DNA of 64,000 bases from positions 47,415 to 111,414 of the forward strand of contig CAZZAM010000008.1 of the NCBI GenBank assembly GCA_964652775.1, in the 5' to 3' direction. The position numbers were made by a program, and so were the translations under genes. Source of the DNA: UBA11346 sp038060575 (GTDB lineage: Bacteria; Planctomycetota; UBA11346). Shown here piece after piece: positions 50,317 to 59,050 of this stretch. The notes beneath the pieces are model-generated. The model was not told the origin of the DNA and made no database searches. It saw nothing but the letters and a program-made list of their open reading frames with translations. The stretch's first letter is position 1; every line of letters starts with the position of its first letter.

Positions 50317-52731
50317 ATGAGTGACCAGCCACAAACCAGTAAGCCCTCTGCCGACTACGGCGTTGATGCGATTCAGGTGCTCGAAGGCATGGCCGCGGTG
50401 CGCAAGCGTCCGGGTATGTACATCGGTGATCCGGGCGCGCATGGTCTCTACCAATTGGTGTGGGAAGTGGTCGACAATTCGATCGACGAGGCACTCGCCG
50501 GATTCTGTACTGAAGTCGGCGTCAATCTGCACAAAGATGGTTCGCTGAGCATTACCGACAACGGCCGCGGCATTCCCGTCGCGCCGCATCCATCGTCGGG
50601 CAAGAGCACGCTCGAAGTCGCACTGACCGTACTCCACGCTGGCGGCAAGTTTGGCTCGGGCGCATACAAAAAATCTGGCGGTCTGCATGGCGTGGGCGTG
50701 AGTTGCGTCAACGCGGTCAGTGAATGGATGGTCGCCGACGTCTATCGCGACGGCTTCCACAACCGCATGCGCTTCGTGCGCGGTGAAGCCGTAACACCAC
50801 TGCAGCAGATTGGCCCCAGCGATCGCCGGGGCACCAGTATTCAGTTCAAGCCGGATCCGGAAATTTTTGCAACCAACGTCAACTTCCTGTGGGATGTCAT
50901 TGCGACGCGTATCCGCGAGTTGGCGTTCCTGAACTCGGGCGTACGTATCGTTTTGACCGATGAGCGCGAGGAAAACCGCTCGGAAGTATTCTGGTCCACC
51001 GATGGCCTCGCTGGCTTCGTGCGCTTCCTCAATAAGGGCAAGGAAGCCCTGCATCCGGTCGTGCATATCGTCAAGACAACGCCGGACGGCATCGATCTTG
51101 AGCTCGCGTTGCAATACAACGACAGCTACGACGAACACATTCTCTGCTTCGCCAACAACATCCGCAATCGCGATGGTGGCGCGCACCTCGAAGGTTTCAA
51201 AACCGCACTGACCCGCGAGTTCAATACCTACGCCAAAGATGCCGGCCTGGTCAAAGGTGAGAAGCCACCAACTGGTGAAGATCTGCGCGAAGGTCTGTGC
51301 GCGATCATGTCGGTGAAGCTAGCGGAACCGAAGTTCTCGAATCAGACCAAGGACAAGCTGATCAACGGCGAGATCGCCGGCGTTGTCAGTTCGTTCCTCG
51401 GCGCGGCGCTCAAAGATCACCTGCAAGAAAATCCCAAGATCGCCAAGCTGCTGGTCTCGAAGGCACTGGCCGCGATGGAAGCGCGCGAAGCTGCGCGCAA
51501 GGCGCGCGACCTCGCACGCAAGAACCGCAAGTCGATGCTCTCGAACGCGGGCATGCCCGACAAGTTGCGCGACTGCGAAAGCCGCGACGTCGGTGAAACC
51601 GAGTTGTACCTCGTCGAAGGTGATTCGGCCGGTGGGTCCGCGAAACGCGGCTCCAACGTGCGCTTTCAGGCTATTTTACCGCTGAAAGGTAAGATCATCA
51701 ACGTCGAGAAGGCACGCATCGACAAGGTGCTCGGCCACTCGGAAATCTCCGCGATGGTCACCGCGCTGGGCACCAACATCGGCGAAGAATTCGACCTCGC
51801 CGGACTCCGTTACGGCAAGATCGTCATCATGACCGACGCCGACGTGGACGGCAGCCACATCCGCACCCTGTTGCTGACCTTCTTCTTCCGGCAGATGGCG
51901 CAGCTCATTTCGGCTGGCCACATCTGGGTTGCCCAGCCACCGCTCTACAAAGTCACCCGTGGCAAACACGAAGAGTACGTCTTCAACGGCAAGCTCCTCG
52001 ACGCCGAGATCGTGCGTCTAGGCTTGGCCGACGCGCACCTGCACGACGCGCACAGCGGCAAGGAATTGACCGGTACCGCGCTGGCTGAACTCGTCGCGAC
52101 GTTGTCGGAATTCGAAGAACACGAACACGCGCTCGCCTTCAAGGGCCTGACCCTGAACGAGTACCTCGCCCTGCGCAACGCCAACGGTCAGTTGCCACTC
52201 TATCAACTCCGGCGCGGAGAGGACATCAGCTACCTCGCCACGGTGGCAGACCTTGATGCCGCACTCAAGACAGGCGACCAGACGACGCTTGATGGTCAAA
52301 TCGCCATCCTGCCTGAAATCATTGAATTTGCCGAGCGTGAGGCGATTGGAGCTTCACTGGCGAAACTCAAGAACCTCGGCTTCGACGTCGGTTGGCTCTC
52401 GGATACACCGGGCCGCGAACCGAACTTCACCCTGCGCGATGCCAAAGACGAACGCCGCTTCGGTAGCCTGCTGGCCGTGTTGCCAGCGGTCAAAGAATTC
52501 GGCGCGCGTGGCCTTGATATCCAGCGCTACAAGGGTCTTGGTGAAATGAATCCAGATCAATTGTGGGACACCACGATGGATCCCAAACGACGCAAGATGA
52601 AGCGCATCACCGTGTCGGACGCAATCGAAGCCGAACGCATGTTCGCCACCTTGATGGGCAACGATGTCGGCATCCGCCGCGACTTCATCGAACGCCACGC
52701 GCTTGCCGTCGCCAAGAAAATCGACGTCTGA
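50317..52731 (+). CDS. gyrB: DNA gyrase subunit B
   Basis: An 804-residue GHKL ATPase subunit of type IIA topoisomerase. The ATP-binding region has YIGDPGAHGLYQLVWEVVDNSIDEA, DNGRGIPV and GGLHGVGVS. The TOPRIM region has LVEGDSAGGSAKRG and MTDADVDGSHIRTLLLTFFF; the C-terminal zone has IQRYKGLGEMNPDQLW. It is somewhat insertion-rich around residues 560-680, where a DAHLHDAHSGKELTG to DQTTLDGQIA stretch is added, as in some GyrB of Gram-negatives. ATG 50317 follows a TTG start at 50302 that I consider unlikely. dnaA, dnaN and recF are not nearby. Confidence 0.97.
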   Translation: MSDQPQTSKPSADYGVDAIQVLEGMAAVRKRPGMYIGDPGAHGLYQLVWEVVDNSIDEALAGFCTEVGVNLHKDGSLSITDNGRGIPVAPHPSSGKSTLEVALTVLHAGGKFGSGAYKKSGGLHGVGVSCVNAVSEWMVADVYRDGFHNRMRFVRGEAVTPLQQIGPSDRRGTSIQFKPDPEIFATNVNFLWDVIATRIRELAFLNSGVRIVLTDEREENRSEVFWSTDGLAGFVRFLNKGKEALHPVVHIVKTTPDGIDLELALQYNDSYDEHILCFANNIRNRDGGAHLEGFKTALTREFNTYAKDAGLVKGEKPPTGEDLREGLCAIMSVKLAEPKFSNQTKDKLINGEIAGVVSSFLGAALKDHLQENPKIAKLLVSKALAAMEAREAARKARDLARKNRKSMLSNAGMPDKLRDCESRDVGETELYLVEGDSAGGSAKRGSNVRFQAILPLKGKIINVEKARIDKVLGHSEISAMVTALGTNIGEEFDLAGLRYGKIVIMTDADVDGSHIRTLLLTFFFRQMAQLISAGHIWVAQPPLYKVTRGKHEEYVFNGKLLDAEIVRLGLADAHLHDAHSGKELTGTALAELVATLSEFEEHEHALAFKGLTLNEYLALRNANGQLPLYQLRRGEDISYLATVADLDAALKTGDQTTLDGQIAILPEIIEFAEREAIGASLAKLKNLGFDVGWLSDTPGREPNFTLRDAKDERRFGSLLAVLPAVKEFGARGLDIQRYKGLGEMNPDQLWDTTMDPKRRKMKRITVSDAIEAERMFATLMGNDVGIRRDFIERHALAVAKKIDV

Positions 52732-52739
52732 GGAATACC

Positions 52740-53162
52740 ATGGAGCTGCTCGCCGAATTCATCGTCGCCACCCCCGCCGAAGCGATCGCCTTCAACGGCG
52801 GCCGCGACATCGAAGCCGCCCTGGTCGCACGCCACAAAGGTTTCACCGAGTTGGAACTCGGCACGCTCTTCGACGCGCTCAAGGGTGCGGACCTCTATTC
52901 GACCAATCTTGATGTCTTCGAGATCGTCCGCCAGGAAGACGAGGGCGGCGTCATGACCATGCGTATTCCCGAGGCGATGGTCCGCCTGCTCATGGCCTTG
53001 GATGAAGAGCGCCTGATCGAAGTCGGCGACCTGTGGTCCGACAGCGACGAACTGGGCGAGCGCGATACGATCGAATTATACCGGGTTATTGGCGATCTGG
53101 TGCGCCTGTCACGACGGGCAGCGCGCGAGAACAAGGGGCTGTATGTGTGGAACGCGTCGTAG
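52740..53162 (+). CDS. hypothetical protein downstream of gyrB
   Basis: A 140-residue acidic soluble protein (MELLAEFIVATPAEAIAF...). I recognise no family. The sequence is helical with an ELELGTLFDALKGADL segment, a DVFEIVRQEDEGGVMTMRIPEAMVRLLMAL stretch and an acidic DSDELGERDTIELYRVIGDLVRLSRRAARE end. It starts nine bases after the gyrB stop, with GAGGAAT six bases upstream of its ATG, so it is co-transcribed with and perhaps functionally tied to gyrB. No membrane segment or cysteine cluster is present. Confidence 0.7.
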   Translation: MELLAEFIVATPAEAIAFNGGRDIEAALVARHKGFTELELGTLFDALKGADLYSTNLDVFEIVRQEDEGGVMTMRIPEAMVRLLMALDEERLIEVGDLWSDSDELGERDTIELYRVIGDLVRLSRRAARENKGLYVWNAS

Positions 53163-53173
53163 TCGCATGAGAT

Positions 53174-53322
53174 CAAGGCAACCGCAGAGGCACAGAGGCC
53201 GCTGAGATCGCAGAGGGGAGAGGGATGTCTTGGGCATCCCACATCTCACGTGTGTAGATCGACCAGTCCCAAGAGCCTTTCTCTGCGTCCTCAGCGGCCT
53301 CTGCGCCTCTGCGGTTGCCTTG
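53174..53322. repeat. CGCAGAGG-word palindrome, copy 2
   Basis: Left arm 53174-53215 and right arm 53281-53322 pair at about 38 of 42 positions, starting with CAAGGCAACCGCAGAGG. The same CAAGGCAACC tip is used with different words at 17362. It immediately precedes a truncated duplicate gene. Confidence 0.9.
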
Positions 53323-53336
53323 GCTTGCTCGACAGT

Positions 53337-53558
53337 TCAGCGGCCCGCCTCCCGCGCGCTGTACCGATAGAGCACCAACCCTGATAAAATCTTGGGCGCG
53401 AAGAACGTACTCTTCTCCGGCATGACGATGTCGGGATTACTGCGGCCGGCGTCGGCGACGGCCATCAACTCGGCGATCGACACCGGATGCTGGGCGGTAG
53501 CGAGGTCATATTTTCCGGCATCTACTGCTTCTTTCATCTTCGCCATCTCCCATTCGGC
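53337..53558 (-). pseudogene. truncated duplicate of the DUF1015 gene 3' end
   Basis: About 222 bases that encode only the last ~70 residues of the DUF1015 protein at 56575-57747 (MKEAVDAGKYDL, SIAELMAVADAGRSNPDIVMPEKSTFFAPKILSGLVLYR). The match is close to identical at the protein level with a few substitutions and stops abruptly beyond 53558. The 5' part is missing, so the fragment cannot make the full protein, although a 69-codon frame with ATG exists. The two copies flank two unrelated genes. This points to a duplication followed by loss or insertion. Confidence 0.85.
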
Positions 53559-53687
53559 TCAACCACCCGTGCAATAACAGATAACATACGGCAACTTTGG
53601 ACGCCTAGTTTATACTCGCCGAGCATGTACGACTCGTCGTTAGCTCCTTCGCCGCACTAGATCCACATCGTCACCACGAGGCTCACC

Positions 53688-55169
53688 ATGCAGTTCTTCC
53701 CCACGTTGGGCATCACGCTGGCAGGTTTCGCACTGAGTTGCGGGACAATAGCACTCCCCTCCGTGTGCCAGAGCGCGGACAGCAGCGACGCTGTAACCAT
53801 ATGTACGGTGGACAACGCCCCCAAAACGCCCGCCGTAACCGAGCTACCGCTCCAGACGACACTGACCCAGTATGGCATTACCTGGACCTTTGCAGCGCCT
53901 GTCCACATCGGCCAATTCGTCAATGGTGACTGGTATATCGTGGGACCGGCCACCGTGGTCGACATAACGCCGAAGCCAGAGAACGGACGCAATGGCTCGT
54001 GCCGCAACATCACCACCATCGAAAAAATCGGTTTTGATAGTCGTATCCCGCACGGACGCTTCGATCCGGCGCTCGTCCTCCAACTGCCGATCGCGCTCAA
54101 GCCGGGGGATTCCCTGGCCAGCTCGATCAGCGTGGGAAAGGTCGGCGACGGAAGCAAAATGCTCTGGAAACAAGGCGAGATCGTCAGTCCGGTAAAAACC
54201 GTAGCTGTACTCACCTGCCTGACTTCGCCGGTTCCCAAGGACGCCTTTCGGCCAGCGTATTGCGGTAAGGAACACCGCATATTCCTTGCCCGAAACCTCA
54301 AGCGCGAGCTGCTGCCTCGGATCGCACGCACTCCTGGCACGCCGAAACTGGCTGAATACGAACGCATTTTTCAGCGTCCCTGGATTGATGTGGCCATGGA
54401 CGAGTTCTGCGCCCCCCTTGAAAACATGCCGGCTTACGGTCGCGAATTCTGCCGCGCGGTGGGCTCAGCCAGCCTGCTCCTCTGCCTGGACTTCACACCG
54501 CAAGAGAAGGAGCACCTGCTGATCAACTTCGTCCAAGTGGGCATCGACCTCTGGGGCTTGGCAGGACAAGGCGCGCAGCCATCGACCTGGAGCGCCATCG
54601 GTGGTCACGCCAACGGCCGCAAGTGGCCGATCCTGTTTGCCGGACTGATGCTTGGCGACGCCGATATGCAACAGCCAACGAAAAAATTTCCCTACCTGCG
54701 CTTTAGCGAAGACACCCAAACCATGTTCGGCCCAAGTTGGACCGGAGCCAACGTGGTCTATGCTGGACACGTGGGCAAAGAGGGACACCCCAAGCACACA
54801 GGATGGGGAGCCTACGAACACCTGTCGCCCGAGCAGTGGGAGGGTGACATTGGCGAGAATTACCGCCGTTGCTGCACTAGTAGTCCGTGGGTGGCCCAGG
54901 CACTGGCCGTGCGCATCCTGCACGCAGAAAAACTCTGGAACCACGATGCCTTCCTGGCCTACGTTGATCGCTGGATGACCGAAGACGACAGCGCAATGAA
55001 TGCCGCCATCAAGAAGGCCAAGGGCTGGGACTACAACAAAGAATGGTCACGCCAGGGCGCGGTGTGGGATCCGTTTGTCAAAGAATTGTGGCTCGCTAAC
55101 CGCAATAATTTGCCGTCTGCACCGGATGGGCATAAAGACCCCAAAGCCGAGGAGACGTGGAAAAAGTAA
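53688..55169 (+). CDS. secreted protein of unknown role, polysaccharide-lyase-like order
   Basis: A 493-residue exported protein; signal peptide about 1-30 (MQFFPTLGITLAGFALSCG), with ALSC possibly a lipobox. The first half is strand-rich; the second half is helical (AYGREFCRAVGSASLLLCLDF, INFVQVGIDLWGLAGQGAQPSTWSAIGG and HANGRKWPILFAGLMLGD), similar to alpha/alpha-toroid polysaccharide lyases, but I cannot confirm a catalytic residue. Many cysteines may be disulfide-bonded. It is flanked by a DUF1015 fragment and a DegT gene and lies inside the interval between the two DUF1015 copies. Confidence 0.5.
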   Translation: MQFFPTLGITLAGFALSCGTIALPSVCQSADSSDAVTICTVDNAPKTPAVTELPLQTTLTQYGITWTFAAPVHIGQFVNGDWYIVGPATVVDITPKPENGRNGSCRNITTIEKIGFDSRIPHGRFDPALVLQLPIALKPGDSLASSISVGKVGDGSKMLWKQGEIVSPVKTVAVLTCLTSPVPKDAFRPAYCGKEHRIFLARNLKRELLPRIARTPGTPKLAEYERIFQRPWIDVAMDEFCAPLENMPAYGREFCRAVGSASLLLCLDFTPQEKEHLLINFVQVGIDLWGLAGQGAQPSTWSAIGGHANGRKWPILFAGLMLGDADMQQPTKKFPYLRFSEDTQTMFGPSWTGANVVYAGHVGKEGHPKHTGWGAYEHLSPEQWEGDIGENYRRCCTSSPWVAQALAVRILHAEKLWNHDAFLAYVDRWMTEDDSAMNAAIKKAKGWDYNKEWSRQGAVWDPFVKELWLANRNNLPSAPDGHKDPKAEETWKK

Positions 55170-55236
55170 CCGCGCGCTTCACCGCAGCCGTGGTTGACGA
55201 ATCCCGGCTCTGACCATCAGTTGCAGGAACCACCGC

Positions 55237-56508
55237 ATGCGAGCATCGAGGATGACCGCCATGAATCCCACCGCACCAGTCATCGCACTCAACGGCGGGA
55301 AACCCGCCAAGACTACGCCGTACGGCACCGGCTCGCGCTTTAACAGCGAGGAAGAAGAAGCCGCGGTGGCCGCGATCCGCAGCCAGAAACTCTGGTATAA
55401 ACAGGGCGGCACGCGTGTGCTCGCCACTGAAAAGACGATCTGCGAACTGTGGAACACGAAGCATGCGATTCTTTGTTCATCTGGCTGCGCCGCGGTACAC
55501 ACGGCACTGGTCATGTGTGGTGTTGGTCCTGGCGATGAGGTGATTGTGAATCCGGTTTCTGACTGGGGCTCGCTAATGGGCATTCTCGCCTTGGGCGCCA
55601 CGCCCGTGTTCTGCGACATCGATGCTGACACCTATAGCCTCGATCCGCAGTGCGTTGAGCGCGCGATCACAGCGCGAACCCGCGCCATCGAACTGGTCCA
55701 CCTCTCCGGCTATCCAGCCCATGTGCAGCAGATTGTCGCCATGGCGCACGCACGAGGCATCAAAGTCATTGAAGACTGTGCGCAGTCGCCGCTGGCCTCA
55801 GTTGGTGGGCGCGTGCTCGGAACCTTCGCCGATGTCGGGGCGTTTTCGACCAACGACTCCAAACACGTGTCATGTGGCGAGGGCGGATTCGTCATTACGA
55901 GCGATGACATCATGGCGAGCATCGCACGCCTATTTATTGACAAGGCCTACAGTCGAGATGCCCAGCGCGGTCGCACCGACGTCGCGTTTCTTGGCTTCAA
56001 CTACCGCTTGTCTGAACTCAGCGCTGCTGTGCTTGATGTGCAGCTACGGAAACTTCCTAAACAACTCAAACAACGACGGGTCTATGCGGAACGCTTGCTC
56101 GCGGGTCTCGCTGGCGTCGCTGGTTACACCGCATTGCAGACGTCACCAGAAACACAGGGCGGTTACTGGACCGTTCTCGGTCACCTCGACCTGAGCCAGT
56201 TCCGCGTCTCGCGCGATGACATCGTGAAGGCCTTACACGCCGAAGGTATTCCGGTCTGGGCTGCGCTTGCGCCAGCGCGAACGCTCTACGGCATTAGCGT
56301 GGTGCAAAGCGGCATCTTCTCGCCGTACCAACGCGGTGGACGAGCCAGTTCATTGCCCGACAAGGCCTGGCGACCCGAAGATTTTCCAGTTGCCGAGCGG
56401 ATTGTCGATTCCGTCCTACCCTTGCACTGCAGTCCGTTTTTTAGCGCACGTGATGCGGACGAGACCGCCAGCGGCGTGCGCAAGGTTCTGCAGCATTACC
56501 ACGCGTGA
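55237..56508 (+). CDS. DegT/DnrJ/EryC1/StrS family aminotransferase
   Basis: A 423-residue PLP enzyme of the sugar aminotransferase/AHBA synthase group. Visible features are ALNGGKPAKT at the start, AILCSSGCAAVHTAL (phosphate-binding turn), EDCAQSPLAS and the PLP lysine in FSTNDSKHVSCGEGGF, all in the expected order. These enzymes aminate keto-sugars or related ketones. No nucleotide-sugar pathway gene is nearby. ATG 55237 with AGGA upstream is possible; ATG 55252 and 55261 are alternatives. It lies inside the interval bounded by the two DUF1015 copies. Confidence 0.88.
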   Translation: MRASRMTAMNPTAPVIALNGGKPAKTTPYGTGSRFNSEEEEAAVAAIRSQKLWYKQGGTRVLATEKTICELWNTKHAILCSSGCAAVHTALVMCGVGPGDEVIVNPVSDWGSLMGILALGATPVFCDIDADTYSLDPQCVERAITARTRAIELVHLSGYPAHVQQIVAMAHARGIKVIEDCAQSPLASVGGRVLGTFADVGAFSTNDSKHVSCGEGGFVITSDDIMASIARLFIDKAYSRDAQRGRTDVAFLGFNYRLSELSAAVLDVQLRKLPKQLKQRRVYAERLLAGLAGVAGYTALQTSPETQGGYWTVLGHLDLSQFRVSRDDIVKALHAEGIPVWAALAPARTLYGISVVQSGIFSPYQRGGRASSLPDKAWRPEDFPVAERIVDSVLPLHCSPFFSARDADETASGVRKVLQHYHA

Positions 56509-56518
56509 TCCACCTGCG

Positions 56519-56557
56519 TTTTTTCGAAATCATCTCCATCTGCGCAATCTGTGGATA
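56519..56557. repeat. solo ATTTCGCAG-family right arm with DnaA-box-like end
   Basis: CGAAAT..CATCTGCGCAATCTGTGGATA resembles the right arm at 15250-15283. On the minus strand it contains TTATCCACA. No left arm is evident. It lies just beyond the 3' end of the intact DUF1015 gene. Confidence 0.65.
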
Positions 56558-56574
56558 ACCCTGCGAATGTATGC

Positions 56575-57747
56575 TCAGCGTCCAGCAGCCCGTGCGCTGT
56601 GCCGATAGAGCACCAACCCTGACAGAATTTTCGGCGCGAAAAACGTGCTCTTCTCCGGCATGACGATGTCGGGATTGCTGCGGCCAGCGTCGGCGACGGC
56701 CATCAATTCGGCGATCGACACCGGATGCAGGGCGATGGCGAGGTCGTATTTCCCGGCATCGACCGCTTCTTTCATCTTCGCCAGCTCCCACTCGGCGTAG
56801 TAGTCGAAGTGCTTGGGATCCTTGATCATCGCGTGGGTGAGACCCAGAACCGGATACAGTTCGCGTTCCAGAATCGCGCAGTCGAGGCTGCCGCGCGGAT
56901 CAGTGGGAACAGTCTTGGCCTTCAGCGCAAAGCAGCCGCTCTTGTGGTAGATGCGGAACTCGCGGTGCGGCGGTGTGTCCCAGGTCGCGGGCGTGAGTTG
57001 CAACTGTGCTTTGATTTCAGTGAATAATTTCACGCCGGTGACAAGGCGGTTGTAGGCCTGGATCGCAGCGCGTTCGACGACGTAGGCCAAGCAATGGCTC
57101 TGCCCGCCAAGCAAGGCTGCGTGATAGCGATGATGGCCATCAGCGATGTAGAGGGGGTTCTGTCCGACCAAACGCTGCAACTGCTGGCCGTCAGGCGAAC
57201 TCTCGGGGACCAGGAAGATGCGACTCGCGATGCCGTCAAGATCGTTGAGACCTTTGAAGTCGCTGATGAAATCGTAGTCGGGCTTGTGCGACGAGGCGAT
57301 CTTGTGAAGCACCGGCGTGATCGGCGAGCGGGTGAGCAGGAACACCGGCTCCAAGGTGACGCCGGTCTGCTTAGTCAGCTTCAAGCGGCCCTGCACTTTT
57401 TCGTCGAAGACCTTTTCGTGACGAATGACTTGGCCGGCGGGATAGTCGGACACTTCGACCGCAGCGAAAACGCCAATGCGCGACTGCGCTCCTTTGGCTG
57501 ACTGCCAACGCTGCTCATAGACGATAAAATGCGGTTTATCGAGCGGTTTGAACGAGCCGTTGGTCAATCGCTTGAGTGACCCAAGCGGATCGGGGCCAAG
57601 CGTCACGTGCCAGAGATTGTCCGGCTCGGACTTGAGCAACGCCTCCAGCGGCGAACCCTCGCGAATGACGTCGTACGGTGGCGCAGTGACGCGAACGACG
57701 GCCGCTGAGGAGGGAATATGGCCCGTAAGGCCGGCGATCTGGGTCAT
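56575..57747 (-). CDS. DUF1015 family protein
   Basis: A 390-residue protein of the DUF1015 family. Signature segments are PPYDVI near the N-terminus, DNLWHVTLG, HEKVFDEKVQGRLKL and IADGHHRYHAALL, ending with VMPEKSTFFAPKILSGLVLYR. The family is widespread and its biochemical role is not established; HHRYHAAL suggests a metal or phosphate site. GAGG six bases before the ATG at 57747 supports this start. It stands alone. A 222-base duplicate of its 3' end lies 3.2 kb to the left. Confidence 0.9.
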   Translation of the reverse strand: MTQIAGLTGHIPSSAAVVRVTAPPYDVIREGSPLEALLKSEPDNLWHVTLGPDPLGSLKRLTNGSFKPLDKPHFIVYEQRWQSAKGAQSRIGVFAAVEVSDYPAGQVIRHEKVFDEKVQGRLKLTKQTGVTLEPVFLLTRSPITPVLHKIASSHKPDYDFISDFKGLNDLDGIASRIFLVPESSPDGQQLQRLVGQNPLYIADGHHRYHAALLGGQSHCLAYVVERAAIQAYNRLVTGVKLFTEIKAQLQLTPATWDTPPHREFRIYHKSGCFALKAKTVPTDPRGSLDCAILERELYPVLGLTHAMIKDPKHFDYYAEWELAKMKEAVDAGKYDLAIALHPVSIAELMAVADAGRSNPDIVMPEKSTFFAPKILSGLVLYRHSARAAGR

Positions 57748-57765
57748 GGGAACCTCGATGTATTA

Positions 57766-57889
57766 TCACATGGAGAAACGGAGGAACGGAGATCGCAATG
57801 GCATCGGGATTCGCTCGCCACCTCAATGAATGAACAAAGATTGTGTTCACAGGCCATCTGCTGCTCCGGTTCTCCGTTTCTCCATGTGA
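57766..57889. repeat. GGAGAAACGGAGGAACGGAG palindrome
   Basis: Arms 57766-57791 and 57864-57889 pair at about 24 of 26 positions and are made of GGAGAAACGG / GGAACGGAG words. Related to the element at 20123-20253. It fills the gap between accD and the DUF1015 gene. Confidence 0.87.
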
Positions 57890-57909
57890 ATCATTGCGGA
57901 TGAGGACGG

Positions 57910-58758
57910 TCAGACGACGGCTGGAGCCTGCAAATAGACGAGTAGACGCGCCAGCTCGGCCTTCAGATCCTGTCGTGAGACGATCAGATCAACCTGGCCA
58001 TGCTTGAGTAGGAACTCCGAAGTCTGGAATCCGTCGGGCAATTCCTGTTTGATCGTTTCCTGAATCACGCGTGCGCCGGTAAAACCGATCATCGCTTTCG
58101 GCTCCGCGATAATCACGTCACCAAGCGATGCGTAGCTGGCCATGACGCCGGCCATGGTCGGATTGGTCAGCACGCTGATGAAGGGAACCCTCGCTTCGCG
58201 CAGACGCGCCAAGGCAGCCGAGGTCTTGGCCATCTGCATGAGCGACAGCACGCCTTCCTGCATGCGCGCGCCGCCGGAGGCCGAGATCACGATCGCCGGA
58301 ATGCGCCGCTTGAGACATTGCTCGAACTGGCGGGTCAGCTTTTCACCAACCACCGATCCCATCGATCCGCCATTGAACGAGAAGTCACTGACGCCCAGGC
58401 CGACCATCTGGCCAGACAGTTTGCCGCAGCCAGTCAGGATCGCATCCTTGAGCCCTGTTTTGCTCTGCTGCTGGGCGATGCGCTCGGGGTAGGTTTTCCC
58501 ATCGACGAACTTGAGCGGGTCGCCCGAGGTCATGTTGACGTCCCATTCCTCCCAGGTGTCCTCATCGATGAGCGAGGCGACGCGGCGACGCGACAGCATC
58601 TTGAAGTGATGGTTGCACTCCGGGCAAGTGTCCAGGCGCTCTTCGACCAGGCGCTTGAACACCGTCTTCAGACAACCGGGGCATTTCTCCCACAGACCAT
58701 CGGGAATCTTCTTGGGGTCACGGCCGGTGGCACCGCGGCGCAGGCGATCGAGGACCAT
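57910..58758 (-). CDS. accD: acetyl-CoA carboxylase carboxyltransferase subunit beta
   Basis: A 282-residue subunit that carries malonyl-CoA formation with AccA for fatty-acid synthesis. The N-terminal zinc ribbon uses C26, C29, C45 and C48 (KCPGCLK, TCPECNH). The carboxyltransferase domain shows YPERIAQQQSKTGLKDAILTG, VISASGGARMQEG and TNPTMAGVMASYASLGDVIIAEPKAMIGFTGARVIQ, with conserved oxyanion-hole glycines. AGGAG stands upstream of the ATG at 58758. No accA is adjacent. Confidence 0.97.
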   Translation of the reverse strand: MVLDRLRRGATGRDPKKIPDGLWEKCPGCLKTVFKRLVEERLDTCPECNHHFKMLSRRRVASLIDEDTWEEWDVNMTSGDPLKFVDGKTYPERIAQQQSKTGLKDAILTGCGKLSGQMVGLGVSDFSFNGGSMGSVVGEKLTRQFEQCLKRRIPAIVISASGGARMQEGVLSLMQMAKTSAALARLREARVPFISVLTNPTMAGVMASYASLGDVIIAEPKAMIGFTGARVIQETIKQELPDGFQTSEFLLKHGQVDLIVSRQDLKAELARLLVYLQAPAVV

Positions 58759-58825
58759 CGAGGAACGGCTCCTGGGGAAGCCGGGATCCTATGACCGATG
58801 ATGGGCCGGAAAGGGGGAGAATCGC

Positions 58826-58849
58826 CTGGGAGCGCCGCACCGGTGCGGC
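58826..58849. repeat. solo GAGCGCCGCAC arm
   Basis: CTGGGAGCGCCGCACCGGTGCGGC is a single self-complementary arm of the family also present as a pair at 11751-11843. It lies in the gap upstream of accD. Confidence 0.7.
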
Positions 58850-58874
58850 TAACATTAGGTTAGAAATAGGGCTT

Positions 58875-58980
58875 GAATGGCGAATGCTCGAATGGCGAAT
58901 GCTCGAATGGACACTGAAAAGGCCAAATGCGATCAATTTTCGACATTCGAGCATTCAAACATTCGCGCATTCGACATTCT
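58875..58980. repeat. AATGCTCG-word palindrome
   Basis: Left arm 58875-58910 and right arm 58941-58980 pair through CGAATGCTCGAATGGC-like words. As at 5372-5470, the word carries G to C in both arms relative to the AATGCTGG group. The remaining bases before the SH3 gene show no other feature. Confidence 0.83.
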
Positions 58981-59050
58981 CCTGCGCTCCCAGGTGGCGC
59001 ATTGCACCCCCGTCCACCGCTCCTAACTTGCGCGTTTCCAGGAGCTTCCC

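Noticed and set aside
50284..51186. Open frame antisense to gyrB
   Set aside because: Antisense to the conserved ATPase region, with no recognisable domain.
50317..52731. Chromosome origin near gyrB
   Set aside because: No dnaA, dnaN or recF is adjacent and DnaA-box words are scattered in repeat elements far away, so an origin is not supported here.
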